From contig JAQWGI010000021.1 in NCBI GenBank assembly GCA_029238315.1, positions 16,574 through 80,573 on the forward strand: a stretch of DNA of 64,000 bases, given 5' to 3'. Below, one piece after another: positions 1-9,318 of this stretch (position 1 is the stretch's first letter; every line of letters starts with the position of its first letter). The DNA comes from Polaribacter sp. (GTDB taxonomy: Bacteria > Bacteroidota > Bacteroidia > Flavobacteriales > Flavobacteriaceae). The notes below the pieces were generated by a model that was not told where the DNA came from, made no database searches, and saw only the letters and a program-made list of their open reading frames with translations. A program made the position numbers and the translations under genes.

Positions 1-23
1 AATTGTTTGTTTTTATTTTATAT

Positions 24-383
24 TTAATGATTGTCTAAAATTCTTTGACAAATCATATTTACTATTCTTTTGTTATGCTCTAAATCATTTTCTTTATAAG
101 TAGTAAACTCATTATTTGTAAACTGTCCAATAACGATTCCTATAAATTGATTTCTTAAAACGGTGTTATTTTTGGTCACTAAATTTACATAATTATTCAG
201 TGCTTCTTTATTTAAAGTATGTGTATCTGTTTTTTGCTTTTTGGAAAAAGCACTGAATACACTTAAGATAATATCGTTTTGTAATTTTAAAATTGGACGT
301 AATGTTTTATTCTGAAAATTTTCATCTTCTACAATAGATCCTAAATTTAACTCAGGACGAATGCTTAATTTCTTCTTATCCAT
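24..383 (-). CDS. Conserved hypothetical protein, 119 aa
   Basis: I do not recognise a named family. The product is soluble, mixed alpha/beta in character, with no signal peptide or membrane segment, and rich in Lys, Asn and Ile. It begins [12 protein letters not shown] and ends RILDNH. Its start codon overlaps the last codons of purC by 8 nt, so it is almost certainly translated from the purC transcript. The overlap and normal codon use support a real gene. Function is unknown; co-transcription with a purine gene is only weak evidence for a related role. Confidence 0.7.
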   Translation of the reverse strand: MDKKKLSIRPELNLGSIVEDENFQNKTLRPILKLQNDIILSVFSAFSKKQKTDTHTLNKEALNNYVNLVTKNNTVLRNQFIGIVIGQFTNNEFTTYKENDLEHNKRIVNMICQRILDNH

Positions 384-1323
384 TTAAAAAATCAGTTACA
401 TTTTTCTCTATTCGTGCTAAAACATTTTCTGTTGCTGCTTTTACAAAAGATTCTCCTGTAATTTGCTCAAACAACTCAATGTATCTGTTAGAAATTTCTG
501 TAACTTTTTCATCAGACATTGCTGGAATTTCTTGTCCATCTATACCTTGAAACCCGTTTTCAATTAACCATTGACGTACAAATTCTTTTGATAATTGCTT
601 TTGTTTTTCTCCTTTTTCTTGACGTTCAGCATATCCTTCTTGATAAAAATAACGCGATGAATCTGGTGTGTGGATTTCATCAATCAAAACAATTTTACCG
701 TCTTTAGTTTTTCCGAATTCATATTTAGTATCTACTAAAATTAATCCGCGTTTAGCAGCAATTTCTGTTCCTCTTTGAAATAAGGCGCGCGTATAATTTT
801 CTAAAATAATGTAATCTTCTTCAGAAACTATTTGATTTGATAAAATTGCTTCACGCGTAATATCTTCATCATGATCGCCATTAGCTGCTTTTGTTGATGG
901 TGTAATTATCGGAATTGGAAACTGATCATTTTCTTTCATTCCTTCTGGCATTGCAATACCACAAAGCATTCTTTTCCCTGCTTTATATTCTCTTGCTGCA
1001 TGACCAGATAAGTAACCACGAATAACCATTTCTACTTTAAAAGGCTCACATAAATGACCAATGGCAACATTTTCATCTGGATTAGCAACCAACCAATTCG
1101 GAACAATATCAGCAGTATCATTCATCATTTTTGTTGCAATCTGATTTAATATTTGTCCTTTATACGGTATTTGACGCGGTAAAATCACATCAAATGCAGA
1201 CAATCTATCAGAGGCAATCATTACCAATACATCGTCATTTATATTATAAACTTCTCTTACTTTTCCTTTATACACCCATTTCTGCTTCGGGAAGTTAAAA
1301 TTAGTTTGGTTTATTGTGTTCAT
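376..1323 (-). CDS. purC: Phosphoribosylaminoimidazole-succinocarboxamide synthase (SAICAR synthetase)
   Basis: This cytosolic enzyme makes SAICAR from CAIR, aspartate and ATP in de novo purine synthesis. The 315-residue product has the length usual for the longer Bacteroidota form. Visible family features are the N-terminal [11 protein letters not shown] strand-turn, the [16 protein letters not shown] segment (residues about 34-47), the [12 protein letters not shown] substrate loop and the [14 protein letters not shown] segment in the C-terminal half. It lies 60 bp downstream of phoH but has its own good promoter in that gap. The small unknown gene overlaps its 3' end. Confidence 0.96.
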   Translation of the reverse strand: MNTINQTNFNFPKQKWVYKGKVREVYNINDDVLVMIASDRLSAFDVILPRQIPYKGQILNQIATKMMNDTADIVPNWLVANPDENVAIGHLCEPFKVEMVIRGYLSGHAAREYKAGKRMLCGIAMPEGMKENDQFPIPIITPSTKAANGDHDEDITREAILSNQIVSEEDYIILENYTRALFQRGTEIAAKRGLILVDTKYEFGKTKDGKIVLIDEIHTPDSSRYFYQEGYAERQEKGEKQKQLSKEFVRQWLIENGFQGIDGQEIPAMSDEKVTEISNRYIELFEQITGESFVKAATENVLARIEKNVTDFLNG

Positions 1324-1345
1324 TTTTATTGTGTTGTTGTTGCTG

Positions 1346-1380
1346 CAAAAGTAAACTAAACACTTTTGACTAACAACAAA
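1346..1380 (-). promoter_or_regulatory. Bacteroidota-type promoter for purC
   Basis: On the minus strand the -7 element TACTTTTG (1353-1346) fits TAnnTTTG exactly. A TTTG at 1380-1377 lies 23 bp upstream as the -33 element. The predicted transcript would begin about 15-20 nt before the purC ATG. This means purC can be transcribed independently of phoH. Confidence 0.5.
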
Positions 1381-1383
1381 AAA

Positions 1384-2331
1384 CTACTCTGCTTCTATAC
1401 TTTTATATGCAGTGATGATTCTTCTAACCAATCTATGGCGAATTACATCTTTATCATCTAAATACACTTGTGCAATTCCATCAATATCCTTCAATGCCAA
1501 TAACGATTCTTTTAACCCAGAAACTTGTTTTCTTGGTAAATCTATTTGTCCAGGATCTCCATTAATTACAAATTTTGCATGTTTACCCATTCTGGTTAAA
1601 AACATTTTCATTTGATTGTGGGTTGTGTTTTGCGCTTCATCTAAAATTACAAAAGCATTGTCTAAGGTTCTACCTCGCATAAAAGCTAATGGGGCAATTT
1701 GTATGACTCCTTTTTCTAGATGGGATTCTAATTTTTCATGCGGTATCATATCACGCAAAGCATCATATAAAGGTTGCATATACGGATCTAATTTTTCTTT
1801 TAAATCGCCCGGTAAAAACCCTAAATTCTCTCCAGATTCTACAGCTGGTCTTGTTAAAACAATTCTTCTAACTTCTTTATCTTTTAATGCTTTAACAGCC
1901 AATGCAACTGCCGTATAGGTTTTTCCTGTTCCGGCTGGACCAACTGCAAAAAGCATATCATTTTTTTGCATCATCGCAACCATTTTACGTTGATTTACAG
2001 TTTGTGCTTTTATTAATTTACCATTAACTCCGTGCAACAAAACATCTTTTGCATTTACATCTACTTTTTCTTCTTTTCCTGTTGAAGTTAAGATGCGCTC
2101 TATACTATTTTCATCTAGTTTATTATACTTATTAAAGTACTTAATAAGCATTTCAAAGCGTTTTTCAAATTCATCTAAAATTTCAGACTCTCCATAAATC
2201 TTTAAATTTACACCTCTTGCAACAATTTTAATTTTTGGGAAAAACTTTTTTAATAATGCAAGCGTGCTATCTTGGGTTCCAAAAAATTCTTTTGGATCAA
2301 TATCGGTTAGATCAATAATTCTTTCTGTCAA
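1384..2331 (-). CDS. PhoH family ATPase
   Basis: A PhoH-like P-loop NTPase, a cytosolic protein linked to RNA metabolism (the family is often near ybeY/ybeZ). The 315-residue product has an N-terminal nucleic-acid-binding-type domain (about 1-95). The PhoH ATPase core follows, with Walker A GPAGTGKT at residues 131-138 and a Walker B segment ending LDEAQN near residue 235. The ...TRMGKHAKFVINGDPGQIDLP segment is the usual helicase-like sensor region. The start at 2331 gives a conventional N-terminus. It is divergent from the SAM hydrolase at 2564. Confidence 0.93.
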   Translation of the reverse strand: MTERIIDLTDIDPKEFFGTQDSTLALLKKFFPKIKIVARGVNLKIYGESEILDEFEKRFEMLIKYFNKYNKLDENSIERILTSTGKEEKVDVNAKDVLLHGVNGKLIKAQTVNQRKMVAMMQKNDMLFAVGPAGTGKTYTAVALAVKALKDKEVRRIVLTRPAVESGENLGFLPGDLKEKLDPYMQPLYDALRDMIPHEKLESHLEKGVIQIAPLAFMRGRTLDNAFVILDEAQNTTHNQMKMFLTRMGKHAKFVINGDPGQIDLPRKQVSGLKESLLALKDIDGIAQVYLDDKDVIRHRLVRRIITAYKSIEAE

Positions 2332-2500
2332 ATGGTTCTATTTTAATAGGTTAACAACAGTGTTATTAAAAAACAAAAAAGAGAAATAAACTATCTACTT
2401 TTTATAGAAGAAAATTACGGATAAAATTTTAGAAATGATTAGCTTTGTTTAAAATATTTATCAACTTTTTATTCTTTGTCAATAATAAGAGTAAAAACTT

Positions 2501-2536
2501 AAAACTGTATTTAAGAGGATTCTTAAATACAGTTTT
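2501..2536. repeat. Perfect 15-bp inverted repeat in the SAM hydrolase leader
   Basis: Positions 2501-2515 and 2522-2536 are exact reverse complements (arm AAAACTGTATTTAAG), separated by a 6-nt loop. The structure sits between the divergent genes phoH and the DUF62 gene, 27 bp before the latter's ATG. No terminator is needed there and no long T run follows on either side. An operator or a leader hairpin is more likely than a terminator. Confidence 0.6.
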
Positions 2537-2563
2537 CCAAAACAATTAACTGGTAGTCTTTAC

Positions 2564-3394
2564 ATGTCTTTAATTACATTAACAACAGATTTCGGAACTA
2601 AAGATCACTTTGTAGGTGCTGTAAAAGGGGCTATCTACTCAGAATTACCTGATGCTAAAATTGTTGATATAACTCACGAAATAACTCCATTTAGCATTAC
2701 TGAAACTGCCTACATTCTAAAAAACTCTTACAAAAGTTTCCCTGATAAGAGTATTCATATTGTTGGTGTTGATTCTGAATTGAGTCCAGAAAATAAACAC
2801 ATTGTTATTTTATTAGACAATCATTATTTTATTTGTCCAGATAACGGATTAATCTCAATGATTGCATCAGAAATTAACCCTACACAAATTGTAGAAATCA
2901 ACATTCATGATCGTGTAGAAAGCAGTTTTCCGGTGTTAGATGTTTTTGTGCAAGTTGCTTGTTTTATTGCTCGTGGTGGAAGTTTGGGCGTTATCGGAAA
3001 AGAAATTAAGTCTTATAAACAAATGACTGAAATTCAGCCAAAAATAAATTCAAACGAAACGCAGATTAATGGAAGTGTTATTTATATTGACAATTATGGA
3101 AATGTCATTAGCAATATCAGTAAAAAACTGTTTTCTGAAATTGGAAAAGGAAGAGATTTTAAAGTAATTGCAAGACGGTATTCGTTTGATAAAATTAACA
3201 AGAAGTACAACGATATTATCAATTATAAAATTGATGAAGACAGAAAACATTACGACGGCAACAGATTGGCTATTTTTAATTCTGCAGAGTTTTTAGAAAT
3301 CGCAATTTATAGAAGTAATTTAGATACTGTTGGTGGAGCCTCTTCACTATTAGGACTAAATTACAGAGATACAATTACCGTAGAATTTTATTAA
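2564..3394 (+). CDS. SAM hydrolase / SAM hydroxide adenosyltransferase (DUF62 family)
   Basis: Members of this family hydrolyse S-adenosylmethionine to adenosine and methionine and are related to the fluorinase and chlorinase enzymes. The 276-residue length is typical. The N-terminus has the family signature LTTDFGTKDHFVGAVKG (Asp9 onwards), then IVDITHEI and the FICPDNGL segment near residue 95. The C-terminal domain includes the VIYIDNYGNVISNI motif. No halogenase-specific insertion is evident, so hydrolase activity is the safer reading. It heads a plus-strand cluster with the next two genes. Confidence 0.9.
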   Translation: MSLITLTTDFGTKDHFVGAVKGAIYSELPDAKIVDITHEITPFSITETAYILKNSYKSFPDKSIHIVGVDSELSPENKHIVILLDNHYFICPDNGLISMIASEINPTQIVEINIHDRVESSFPVLDVFVQVACFIARGGSLGVIGKEIKSYKQMTEIQPKINSNETQINGSVIYIDNYGNVISNISKKLFSEIGKGRDFKVIARRYSFDKINKKYNDIINYKIDEDRKHYDGNRLAIFNSAEFLEIAIYRSNLDTVGGASSLLGLNYRDTITVEFY

Positions 3395-3412
3395 AATTTA
3401 AAGAAAATATTC

Positions 3413-3709
3413 ATGTTTGTTAGAATTGTAAAAATGGGGTTTCATGCAGAAAATGTTGATACATTTCAAGCAATATTTGATACTAAAAAAGAAAAAATAA
3501 GAGGCAATAATGGTTGTCAATTATTAGAATTGTATCGTGATAAAAACGATCCAACGATTTTTTTTACTTATAGCTATTGGCAAACTGAACAAGATTTAGA
3601 AAACTACAGAAGTTCTGAATTATTTAAAAGTGTATGGGCAGAAACCAAAGCGCTATTCAATAAAAAACCTGAAGCTTGGAGTGTAGATAAAATGGTGAGT
3701 TTACCTTAA
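3413..3709 (+). CDS. Antibiotic biosynthesis monooxygenase-like (ABM) domain protein
   Basis: A 98-residue single-domain protein with the ferredoxin-like ABM fold. It begins MFVRIVKMGFHAE, and the middle carries the family's NNGCQLLELYRD strand and the FFTYSYWQTEQDLENYR segment, where the conserved W lies. Such proteins are small cytosolic oxygenases or stress proteins of uncertain substrate. The stop codon shares a base with the following GNAT gene's ATG (both at 3709), so the two are translationally coupled. Confidence 0.8.
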   Translation: MFVRIVKMGFHAENVDTFQAIFDTKKEKIRGNNGCQLLELYRDKNDPTIFFTYSYWQTEQDLENYRSSELFKSVWAETKALFNKKPEAWSVDKMVSLP

Positions 3710-4239
3710 TGAATTTTCCAGCCACTTTTCCTGAATTACAAACAGAAAGACTCTTTTTACGTCAATTAAACACGGATGATGTTAACCCTATTTTTGAATT
3801 ACGTTCTAGTAAAGAAGTAAACAAATTAATCACAAGAGAAATTCCGAAAGACTTAGAAGAAGCCACTGAGTTCATTAATATTTGTTATCAAGAATTTGAG
3901 AAACAAAACAGCGTTTTCTGGGTAATGCAACTCAAAGAAACCAACGAATTAATTGGTACAATTGTGTATCATAATATTTCATTAGATAAAGATTACGCAG
4001 AAATTGGTTACGAATTAAATGCGAAGTTTTATAAAAAAGGGTTTATGAATGAAGCTATACAAAAAGTAATTTCATTCGGAATTAAAACAATGAGTTTAAA
4101 AGTTATTGAAGCTTTTACGCATCAAAATAATATAGCCTCTATTGCGTTGTTAGAGAAACACAATTTTGTTTATCAACCAGACAGAAGAGATAAAGGTTTT
4201 GAAAATAATCGTATTTTTAAGCTTATAAATAATAACTAA
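3709..4239 (+). CDS. GNAT family N-acetyltransferase (RimJ/RimL-like)
   Basis: A 176-residue acetyltransferase resembling the ribosomal-protein or small-molecule RimJ/RimL group. It opens with the LQTERLFLRQLNTDD motif. The central strand pair reads IGTIVYHNI, followed by AEIGYELNAKFYKKGFMNEA, the region corresponding to the acetyl-CoA pyrophosphate loop. The ...IEAFTHQNNIASIALLEKHNF motif is the usual C-terminal signature. The acceptor cannot be inferred. It is co-transcribed with the ABM protein, and a dispersed repeat element follows its stop. Confidence 0.88.
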   Translation: MNFPATFPELQTERLFLRQLNTDDVNPIFELRSSKEVNKLITREIPKDLEEATEFINICYQEFEKQNSVFWVMQLKETNELIGTIVYHNISLDKDYAEIGYELNAKFYKKGFMNEAIQKVISFGIKTMSLKVIEAFTHQNNIASIALLEKHNFVYQPDRRDKGFENNRIFKLINNN

Positions 4240-4240
4240 A

Positions 4241-4336
4241 CGTCATTCCGAAATGAGTTTTTTTAAACGATTGAGGAATCTTAAAAATAGAAACTAAAAT
4301 CATGAGATTTCTCACAAAAAAGTTCGAAATGACAAC
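4241..4336. repeat. Dispersed intergenic element with TGTC/GACA-type ends (copy 1)
   Basis: A roughly 95-bp intergenic segment bounded by GTCATTCCGAAAT at the left and GTTCGAAATGAC at the right, which are imperfect inverted repeats. It belongs to the same family as the elements near 6.8, 17.9, 19.2-19.4, 21.8 and 22.4 kb. It has no coding capacity and lies between the GNAT gene and gldF. Confidence 0.55.
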
Positions 4337-4369
4337 AAATAAACACATAAACAAATCAACAGTTAACCA

Positions 4370-5089
4370 ATGATTCCAATACTTAGAAAAGAATTCAATT
4401 TATTTTTTGCTTCTCCAATTGCCTATTTGGTCATCGGAGTTTTCTTGTTGGTAAATGGTTTGTTTTTGTGGGTTTTTAAAGACGATACCAATATTTTAAA
4501 TGCTGGTTTTGCCGATTTAAACAGTTTCTTTTATTTAGCACCTTGGATTTTATTATTCTTAATTCCGGCAATAACAATGAAAAGTTTTGCAGACGAATTA
4601 AACGCTGGGACCATTGAAACTTTAAGAACAAAACCAATTACAGACTGGCAAATTGTACTTGGAAAATTTACCGCTTCGCTCCTATTAATTATTGTAGCGT
4701 TAGCGCCAACTTTAACATACGTTTATACAATTATTCAATTAGGAAATCCTGCTGGAAATCTCGATGTAGGAAGCACAATCGGTTCCTATATTGGATTGTT
4801 ATTTTTAGCTGCAACGTATACTTCTGTTGGATTATTTACTTCAACATTTTCTAAAAATCAAATTGTAGCATTTATTTTGGGCGTTTTTATCACGTTCTTT
4901 TTATTCTATGGATTTGACGCCATTGCAGGATTGTTTCCAGAGAATAGTTACACTATTCAGTTGTTAGGAATCAACGAACATTTTAAAAGTATCAGTCGTG
5001 GTGTTATTGACACAAGAGATGTTTTGTACTTTATTTCTGTGAGCGTTTTCTTTTTATTACTAACTAAAAACCAGTTACGTAATGTCTAA
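4370..5089 (+). CDS. gldF: Gliding motility ABC transporter permease GldF
   Basis: An inner-membrane ABC-2 type permease. With GldA and GldG it forms the transporter associated with flavobacterial gliding motility. The 239-residue product has about six hydrophobic segments, starting at residues 15-36 (ASPIAYLVIGVFLLVNGLFL). It carries the ADELNAGTIETLRTKPITDWQIVLGKF cytoplasmic segment typical of ABC-2 permeases. It overlaps gldG by 8 nt. No gldA ATPase is present nearby, as is common in this group, where it is encoded elsewhere. Confidence 0.92.
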   Translation: MIPILRKEFNLFFASPIAYLVIGVFLLVNGLFLWVFKDDTNILNAGFADLNSFFYLAPWILLFLIPAITMKSFADELNAGTIETLRTKPITDWQIVLGKFTASLLLIIVALAPTLTYVYTIIQLGNPAGNLDVGSTIGSYIGLLFLAATYTSVGLFTSTFSKNQIVAFILGVFITFFLFYGFDAIAGLFPENSYTIQLLGINEHFKSISRGVIDTRDVLYFISVSVFFLLLTKNQLRNV

Positions 5090-6722
5090 GAATTTACAAT
5101 TTATCGCAAAATTATTGATTGGTTTACTGTTGATAAACTTCTTAGGAAATCAATTTTACAAACGTTTCGATTTAACTCAAGATAAACGCTACACATTAAC
5201 AAAAACAACAAAAAATATTGTAAATTCTGTTGACAACATTTTAAGTGTTAAAGTATATTTAGAAGGCGATTTCCCTGCAGAATTTAAACGATTACAAATT
5301 GAAACAAAACAGTTTTTAGAAGAATTAAGAGCTGTAAATTCTAACATTAGAATTCAGTTTATAAATCCAGATGCTCTTGGAGAAGATTTAATCAAAAAAG
5401 GTTTAACGCCAAGCAGATTAACGGTTAATGAAGGTGGTAAATTATCTGAAGCCATTATATTTCCGTGGGCGGAAATCTCGTATCAAAAGAAAGGATATTT
5501 AGTAAACTTATTACCAAGTTCTAATTCAAATTCGCAAGACGAACAATTGCAAAACGCTGTTGAAAACTTAGAGTTTTCTTTTGCGAGTGCGATTAAAAAC
5601 ATCAGCCGAAAAAACAGACATAAAATTGCAATTCTTACAGGAAATGGTGAACTGGAAGATCAATATGTATACAGCTTTCTAAAAGATGTTTCTAGCAAAT
5701 ATAGTTTGGCAAAATTCACCTTAGATTCTGTGCTTACAAATCCGCAAAAAACATTGCAAGATTTAATGAATTTCGATTTGGCAATTATTGCAAAACCAAC
5801 GTTGAAGTTTTCTGACAACGAAAAATTAACGCTAGATCAGTTTATTATCAATGGCGGAAAAACGCTTTGGATGATAGACAATGTACACGCAGAACAAGAC
5901 AGTTTATTACAAACGGGTAAAATGTTGACGTATCCAAGAGATTTGAATTTAACCGATTTATTATTTACCTACGGAGTAAGGATAAACACAAGTTTAATAA
6001 AAGATTCTTACGCTGCTAAAATTCCGTTAGCAACCGGAAATGTTGGTAATCAAACACAGTTTCAATATTTACCTTGGCATTTTCATCCGTTGGTAAACGG
6101 AAATGCAAATCATCCAATTACAAAAAATATTCGTCCAGTTCGTTTACAGTTTACAACGCAAATTGACACGTTAAAAAACAGCATTAAAAAAACAGCTTTA
6201 TTGGCAACTTCCTTATTATCTGGAAAATTAGGAACTCCAAATTTTGTCGATTTAAGATCTATTGCTGATAATGAAAATCCGAATGAGTTTAGAAGCGGAA
6301 AACAACTAACTGCGGTTTTGTTAGAAGGTAAATTTAATTCGGCATACAAAAACAGAATAAAACCATTTAAAACATCGCTTTTTAAAGCGCAAAGTTTGGC
6401 AAACAAAATGGTTGTGATTGCGGATGGTGATATTGGTAAAAATCAGCTTTTAAAGAATCAACCATACGATTTATCCACAGATAAATGGACGCAAGAAACC
6501 TTTGGAAATAAAGAGTTTTTACTAAACACAGTAGATTATTTATTAGATGATGACGGCTTAATTAATTTGAGAAATAAATCATTAAAAATTAATTTACTAG
6601 ACAAACAAAAAGCTTTTGAAGAACGCTCTTTTTGGCAGTTTTTTAATGTACTTTTGCCGTTGTTGATCTTAGTAATTTTTGGGTTTGTTTTTAATTATAT
6701 CAGAAAAAGAAAATACACATAA
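5082..6722 (+). CDS. gldG: Gliding motility-associated protein GldG (ABC transporter auxiliary subunit)
   Basis: Partner of GldF. The 546-residue protein has an N-terminal membrane anchor (residues about 7-25), then RFDLTQDKRYTLT, the usual start of the GldG/ABC-type extracytoplasmic domain. A large extracytoplasmic domain and a second transmembrane segment near the C-terminus (about 522-540, before RKRKYT) complete it. Overlap with gldF shows co-expression. Its presence fits the T9SS-secreted giant protein later in the window, because gliding and T9SS often occur together, although GldFG are not T9SS components. Confidence 0.92.
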   Translation: MSKNLQFIAKLLIGLLLINFLGNQFYKRFDLTQDKRYTLTKTTKNIVNSVDNILSVKVYLEGDFPAEFKRLQIETKQFLEELRAVNSNIRIQFINPDALGEDLIKKGLTPSRLTVNEGGKLSEAIIFPWAEISYQKKGYLVNLLPSSNSNSQDEQLQNAVENLEFSFASAIKNISRKNRHKIAILTGNGELEDQYVYSFLKDVSSKYSLAKFTLDSVLTNPQKTLQDLMNFDLAIIAKPTLKFSDNEKLTLDQFIINGGKTLWMIDNVHAEQDSLLQTGKMLTYPRDLNLTDLLFTYGVRINTSLIKDSYAAKIPLATGNVGNQTQFQYLPWHFHPLVNGNANHPITKNIRPVRLQFTTQIDTLKNSIKKTALLATSLLSGKLGTPNFVDLRSIADNENPNEFRSGKQLTAVLLEGKFNSAYKNRIKPFKTSLFKAQSLANKMVVIADGDIGKNQLLKNQPYDLSTDKWTQETFGNKEFLLNTVDYLLDDDGLINLRNKSLKINLLDKQKAFEERSFWQFFNVLLPLLILVIFGFVFNYIRKRKYT

Positions 6723-6734
6723 AACTAATTTAAA

Positions 6735-6857
6735 AGACCTTTCGACTCCGCTCAAGGTAACAATTTGTTATTTATTAACATTGTTGTCATTTCGAGTGAA
6801 ATAAAATGAAGTCGAGAAATCTAAACGTTAGACATCTCGTCTCCGCTCGATATGACA
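6735..6857. repeat. Dispersed intergenic elements (copy 2, two adjacent units)
   Basis: Between gldG and the aquaporin gene, a partial unit (about 6735-6771, with TTCGACTCCGCTCAAGGTAAC) is followed by a fuller unit (6784-6857). The second starts TGTCATTTCGAGTG and ends CTCCGCTCGATATGACA. Both contain the CTCCGCTC core of the family and no reading frame. Confidence 0.55.
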
Positions 6858-6900
6858 CCCGTAGAAACTTTTTAATTATTTTTCAAAATAACAAATTACC

Positions 6901-7563
6901 TTAACAACCTTCGTTGCAACAAGTGTCATCCTTTACTAATTTACAAGAAATCACGGCTAATAAAGCACCAATAATTGGCGCAGCAATGTATAACCATAAA
7001 TGCTCGTAATGCCCAGAAACAATTGCTGGCGCAATAGAACGCGCCGGGTTCATTGAAGCTTTTGTCATGGGTCCTGCAAACATTGCTTCTAACAAAACAA
7101 CACCACCAATTGCAATTCCTGCCATCGTTCCAACTTCTTTACTTCCTGTAGAAACGTTGATAATTACCAACATTAAAAAATAGGTTAAAATCAACTCTAA
7201 TACAAATGCGCGCCACATATCTAATGTGGGAATTGTGGCTCCATAAAATTCGGATTCAGGAAACAAATACCACAAAATTAAACTTGCAGTTAAAGCACCT
7301 AAAATTTGTACAAAAATAAATTTCGGAACTTCTTTCCAAGGAAATTTTTTAGCATAGGCAAAGGCAATCGTAACTGCAGGATTAAAATGCGCTCCAGAGA
7401 TTTCTCCAAACGCATAAATCATTGCCATTACAATTAATCCCCAAGTTATTGCAACACCAACATGTGTAACATCACCACCAGTAACTTCATTAATGGTCAT
7501 TGCTCCTGTTCCACAAAAAATCATGGCAAAAGTTCCAATAAATTCAGAAATATATTTTTTCAT
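6901..7563 (-). CDS. Aquaporin / MIP family channel (Z-type)
   Basis: An inner-membrane water or small-solute channel of 220 residues with six hydrophobic helices. Both MIP signature boxes are intact: NPAV at residues 61-64 in GAHFNPAVTIAFA, and NPAR at 172-175 in SMNPARSIAPA. The C-terminus is unusually Cys-rich (DDTCCNEGC), as in some flavobacterial members. I start at the ATG at 7563 (MKKYISEFIG). A longer open frame runs up to 7722, but it would place the promoter element inside the gene and overlap the divergent gene. Confidence 0.93.
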   Translation of the reverse strand: MKKYISEFIGTFAMIFCGTGAMTINEVTGGDVTHVGVAITWGLIVMAMIYAFGEISGAHFNPAVTIAFAYAKKFPWKEVPKFIFVQILGALTASLILWYLFPESEFYGATIPTLDMWRAFVLELILTYFLMLVIINVSTGSKEVGTMAGIAIGGVVLLEAMFAGPMTKASMNPARSIAPAIVSGHYEHLWLYIAAPIIGALLAVISCKLVKDDTCCNEGC

Positions 7564-7583
7564 TGTATAAATTCTAACTTTGG

Positions 7584-7591
7584 CAAATATA
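7584..7591 (-). promoter_or_regulatory. Candidate -7 element of the aquaporin promoter
   Basis: TATATTTG on the minus strand matches TAnnTTTG exactly, about 20 bp before the chosen ATG. No convincing -33 TTTG at the right spacing was found, so the call is tentative. It supports the shorter start. Confidence 0.35.
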
Positions 7592-7703
7592 CAATCTCTA
7601 TTGCAACTTATTCTGAATAATTTATTGCTAGAAAAAATGTCAAATTGGTAATTTGTTACAAATGCATTATCTTTTCGTCGTTTTAAAAAAACCACCATCA
7701 ATA

Positions 7704-8945
7704 ATGAAGCAATTAAAACCATTTATTTTTAGTTTATTTTTAATTATTTCTGTTTTTTCTGGATTTAAAATACATAAAAGTGAACATGTATTACAGCAAT
7801 ATAAAAATGATTTAATTGAACTTTCTGATGTTACTTACGGAATTTTAAATGTTGATACTTGGGAGCATTTATTAGCCGATATTATTGTTACCAAATTAGA
7901 TGATTTTGACAGCGATGAAGGCAGCGGAGAAGAAATGAAACAAAGTATTTCTGCATTGTTAAAAACATTAATTGATGATTATGAAAAAACGGTAGAGAAG
8001 AAAAATTCTGGTGGACTTTTTGCTTCCGTAAAAAACTCTTTATACGCTTCCGCTTTTGATGGAATTAGAGAAGACATTCCTGCTTTGACCGATAAAGTGA
8101 TGGCTTTTTTAGATGTTAAAAACAATAAAGAAGGCATCAAACAGTACATTATTGTGCTCTTAAAAAAATACACAAGCGGCACTTTTGAAAGAACAGATTA
8201 CTCAAAAGTAAATATGATTGCAGAAAACTACGAAGGAGAAAATAGCGAGGCAACAGTTACTATTTTACATCAGAAATTAGCTGATGAAAATAGCGAGAAT
8301 CAAATTTACAAAGTGCTTTTATTAATTACATTTTTGGGGTTTATCATTCTGTTTTTCTTTTCAAAACACATTACTAAAGCAGATTATTTATTAGGAATTC
8401 TTTTTAGTTTCTTATTATTGTTTTTAGGAATTTCTCTACCAATGATAGAAATTGACGCACGTATTTCTGAAATGAATTTTTCAATTTTAGATGAAGCAAT
8501 CAGTTTTAAAAATCAGGTTTTATTTTACAAAAGCAAAAGTATTTACGAGGTTGTTACTTTAATGATGGCGCAGAAAACAATTAGTTTAATTGCCGTTGGA
8601 AGTTTAATCTTCTTGTTTAGTGTGTTGTTTCCAATTACCAAATTAATTTCATCAATTCTATATGTAATCCACAAAAAATTAAAAGAGAGTAAATTGATTC
8701 AATTCTTTATTTTTAAAACAGGAAAATGGTCAATGGCAGATGTTTTTGTGATTGCAATTATGATGGCTTTTATTGGATTTGAAGGAATTGTAAATGATCA
8801 ACTTAGTCAATTAAAAACAATTTCAGCATCAGTTGATATTATAACAACAAATAACTCTAGTGTACTTTTCGGATTTTATGCTTTTACAGCTTTTGTAATT
8901 TTAAGCATTGCTATTTCTCACCGAATTCACAAAGAAAGAAGCTAA
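7704..8945 (+). CDS. Paraquat-inducible protein A (PqiA)-like membrane protein
   Basis: A 413-residue inner-membrane protein. An N-terminal signal-anchor (about residues 5-22) precedes a roughly 180-residue extracytoplasmic domain of no recognised family. Four membrane helices form a PqiA-type module in the C-terminal half, with the conserved FKTGKWSMADVFVIAIMMAF segment near residue 345. PqiA-like proteins work with MCE lipid-transport systems, but no MCE partner is next door. The start at 7704 (MKQLKPFIFSL) is preferred over the upstream frame opening at 7653, which would overlap the aquaporin leader. Confidence 0.72.
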   Translation: MKQLKPFIFSLFLIISVFSGFKIHKSEHVLQQYKNDLIELSDVTYGILNVDTWEHLLADIIVTKLDDFDSDEGSGEEMKQSISALLKTLIDDYEKTVEKKNSGGLFASVKNSLYASAFDGIREDIPALTDKVMAFLDVKNNKEGIKQYIIVLLKKYTSGTFERTDYSKVNMIAENYEGENSEATVTILHQKLADENSENQIYKVLLLITFLGFIILFFFSKHITKADYLLGILFSFLLLFLGISLPMIEIDARISEMNFSILDEAISFKNQVLFYKSKSIYEVVTLMMAQKTISLIAVGSLIFLFSVLFPITKLISSILYVIHKKLKESKLIQFFIFKTGKWSMADVFVIAIMMAFIGFEGIVNDQLSQLKTISASVDIITTNNSSVLFGFYAFTAFVILSIAISHRIHKERS

Positions 8946-9010
8946 CTTAAAACAATTGTTGATTCATCTTTTTTGATTATTTTTAGTCCTTAATCTAAAA
9001 ATTTATCAGC

Positions 9011-9238
9011 ATGAAAACAATGACTTGCAATCAATTAGGTGGCGCTTGTGATGTAACTTTTAGTGCAAATACTTTTGAAGAAATTGCAGCACAAAGCAAA
9101 CAACATGGAATGGAAATGTTTCAAAAACAAGATGCAGCGCATCTAGAAGCAATGAGAAAAATGCAAGAAATGATGAAAGATCCAAATGCAATGCAAGCTT
9201 GGTTTGAAAACAAACGCAAAGAATTTGATGTATTGTAA
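9011..9238 (+). CDS. DUF1059 family small protein
   Basis: A 75-residue soluble protein matching the DUF1059 pattern: MKTMTCNQLGGACDVTF at the N-terminus with two Cys (residues 6 and 13), then FEEIAAQSKQHGMEMF. The C-terminal half is Met- and Gln-rich and helical. Family function is unknown. It stands alone between the PqiA-like gene and the dienelactone hydrolase operon. Confidence 0.82.
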   Translation: MKTMTCNQLGGACDVTFSANTFEEIAAQSKQHGMEMFQKQDAAHLEAMRKMQEMMKDPNAMQAWFENKRKEFDVL

Positions 9239-9318
9239 ATAGCAATCTTTTATTTCTTTATTGTTTGCATCAATTCAAATTTCGTAATTTTAGAAACGAA
9301 TCAACAAAAACAACGATT

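Noticed and set aside
519..707. 62-residue plus-strand open frame
   Set aside because: Antisense to purC, with no promoter or family features.
2501..2536. Terminator between phoH and the SAM hydrolase gene
   Set aside because: The two genes diverge, so neither ends here, and no sufficient T run follows.
7564..7722. N-terminal extension of the aquaporin
   Set aside because: The 53 extra residues are not MIP-like, contain the probable -7 element and overlap the divergent gene; MKKYISEFIG at 7563 is the normal start.
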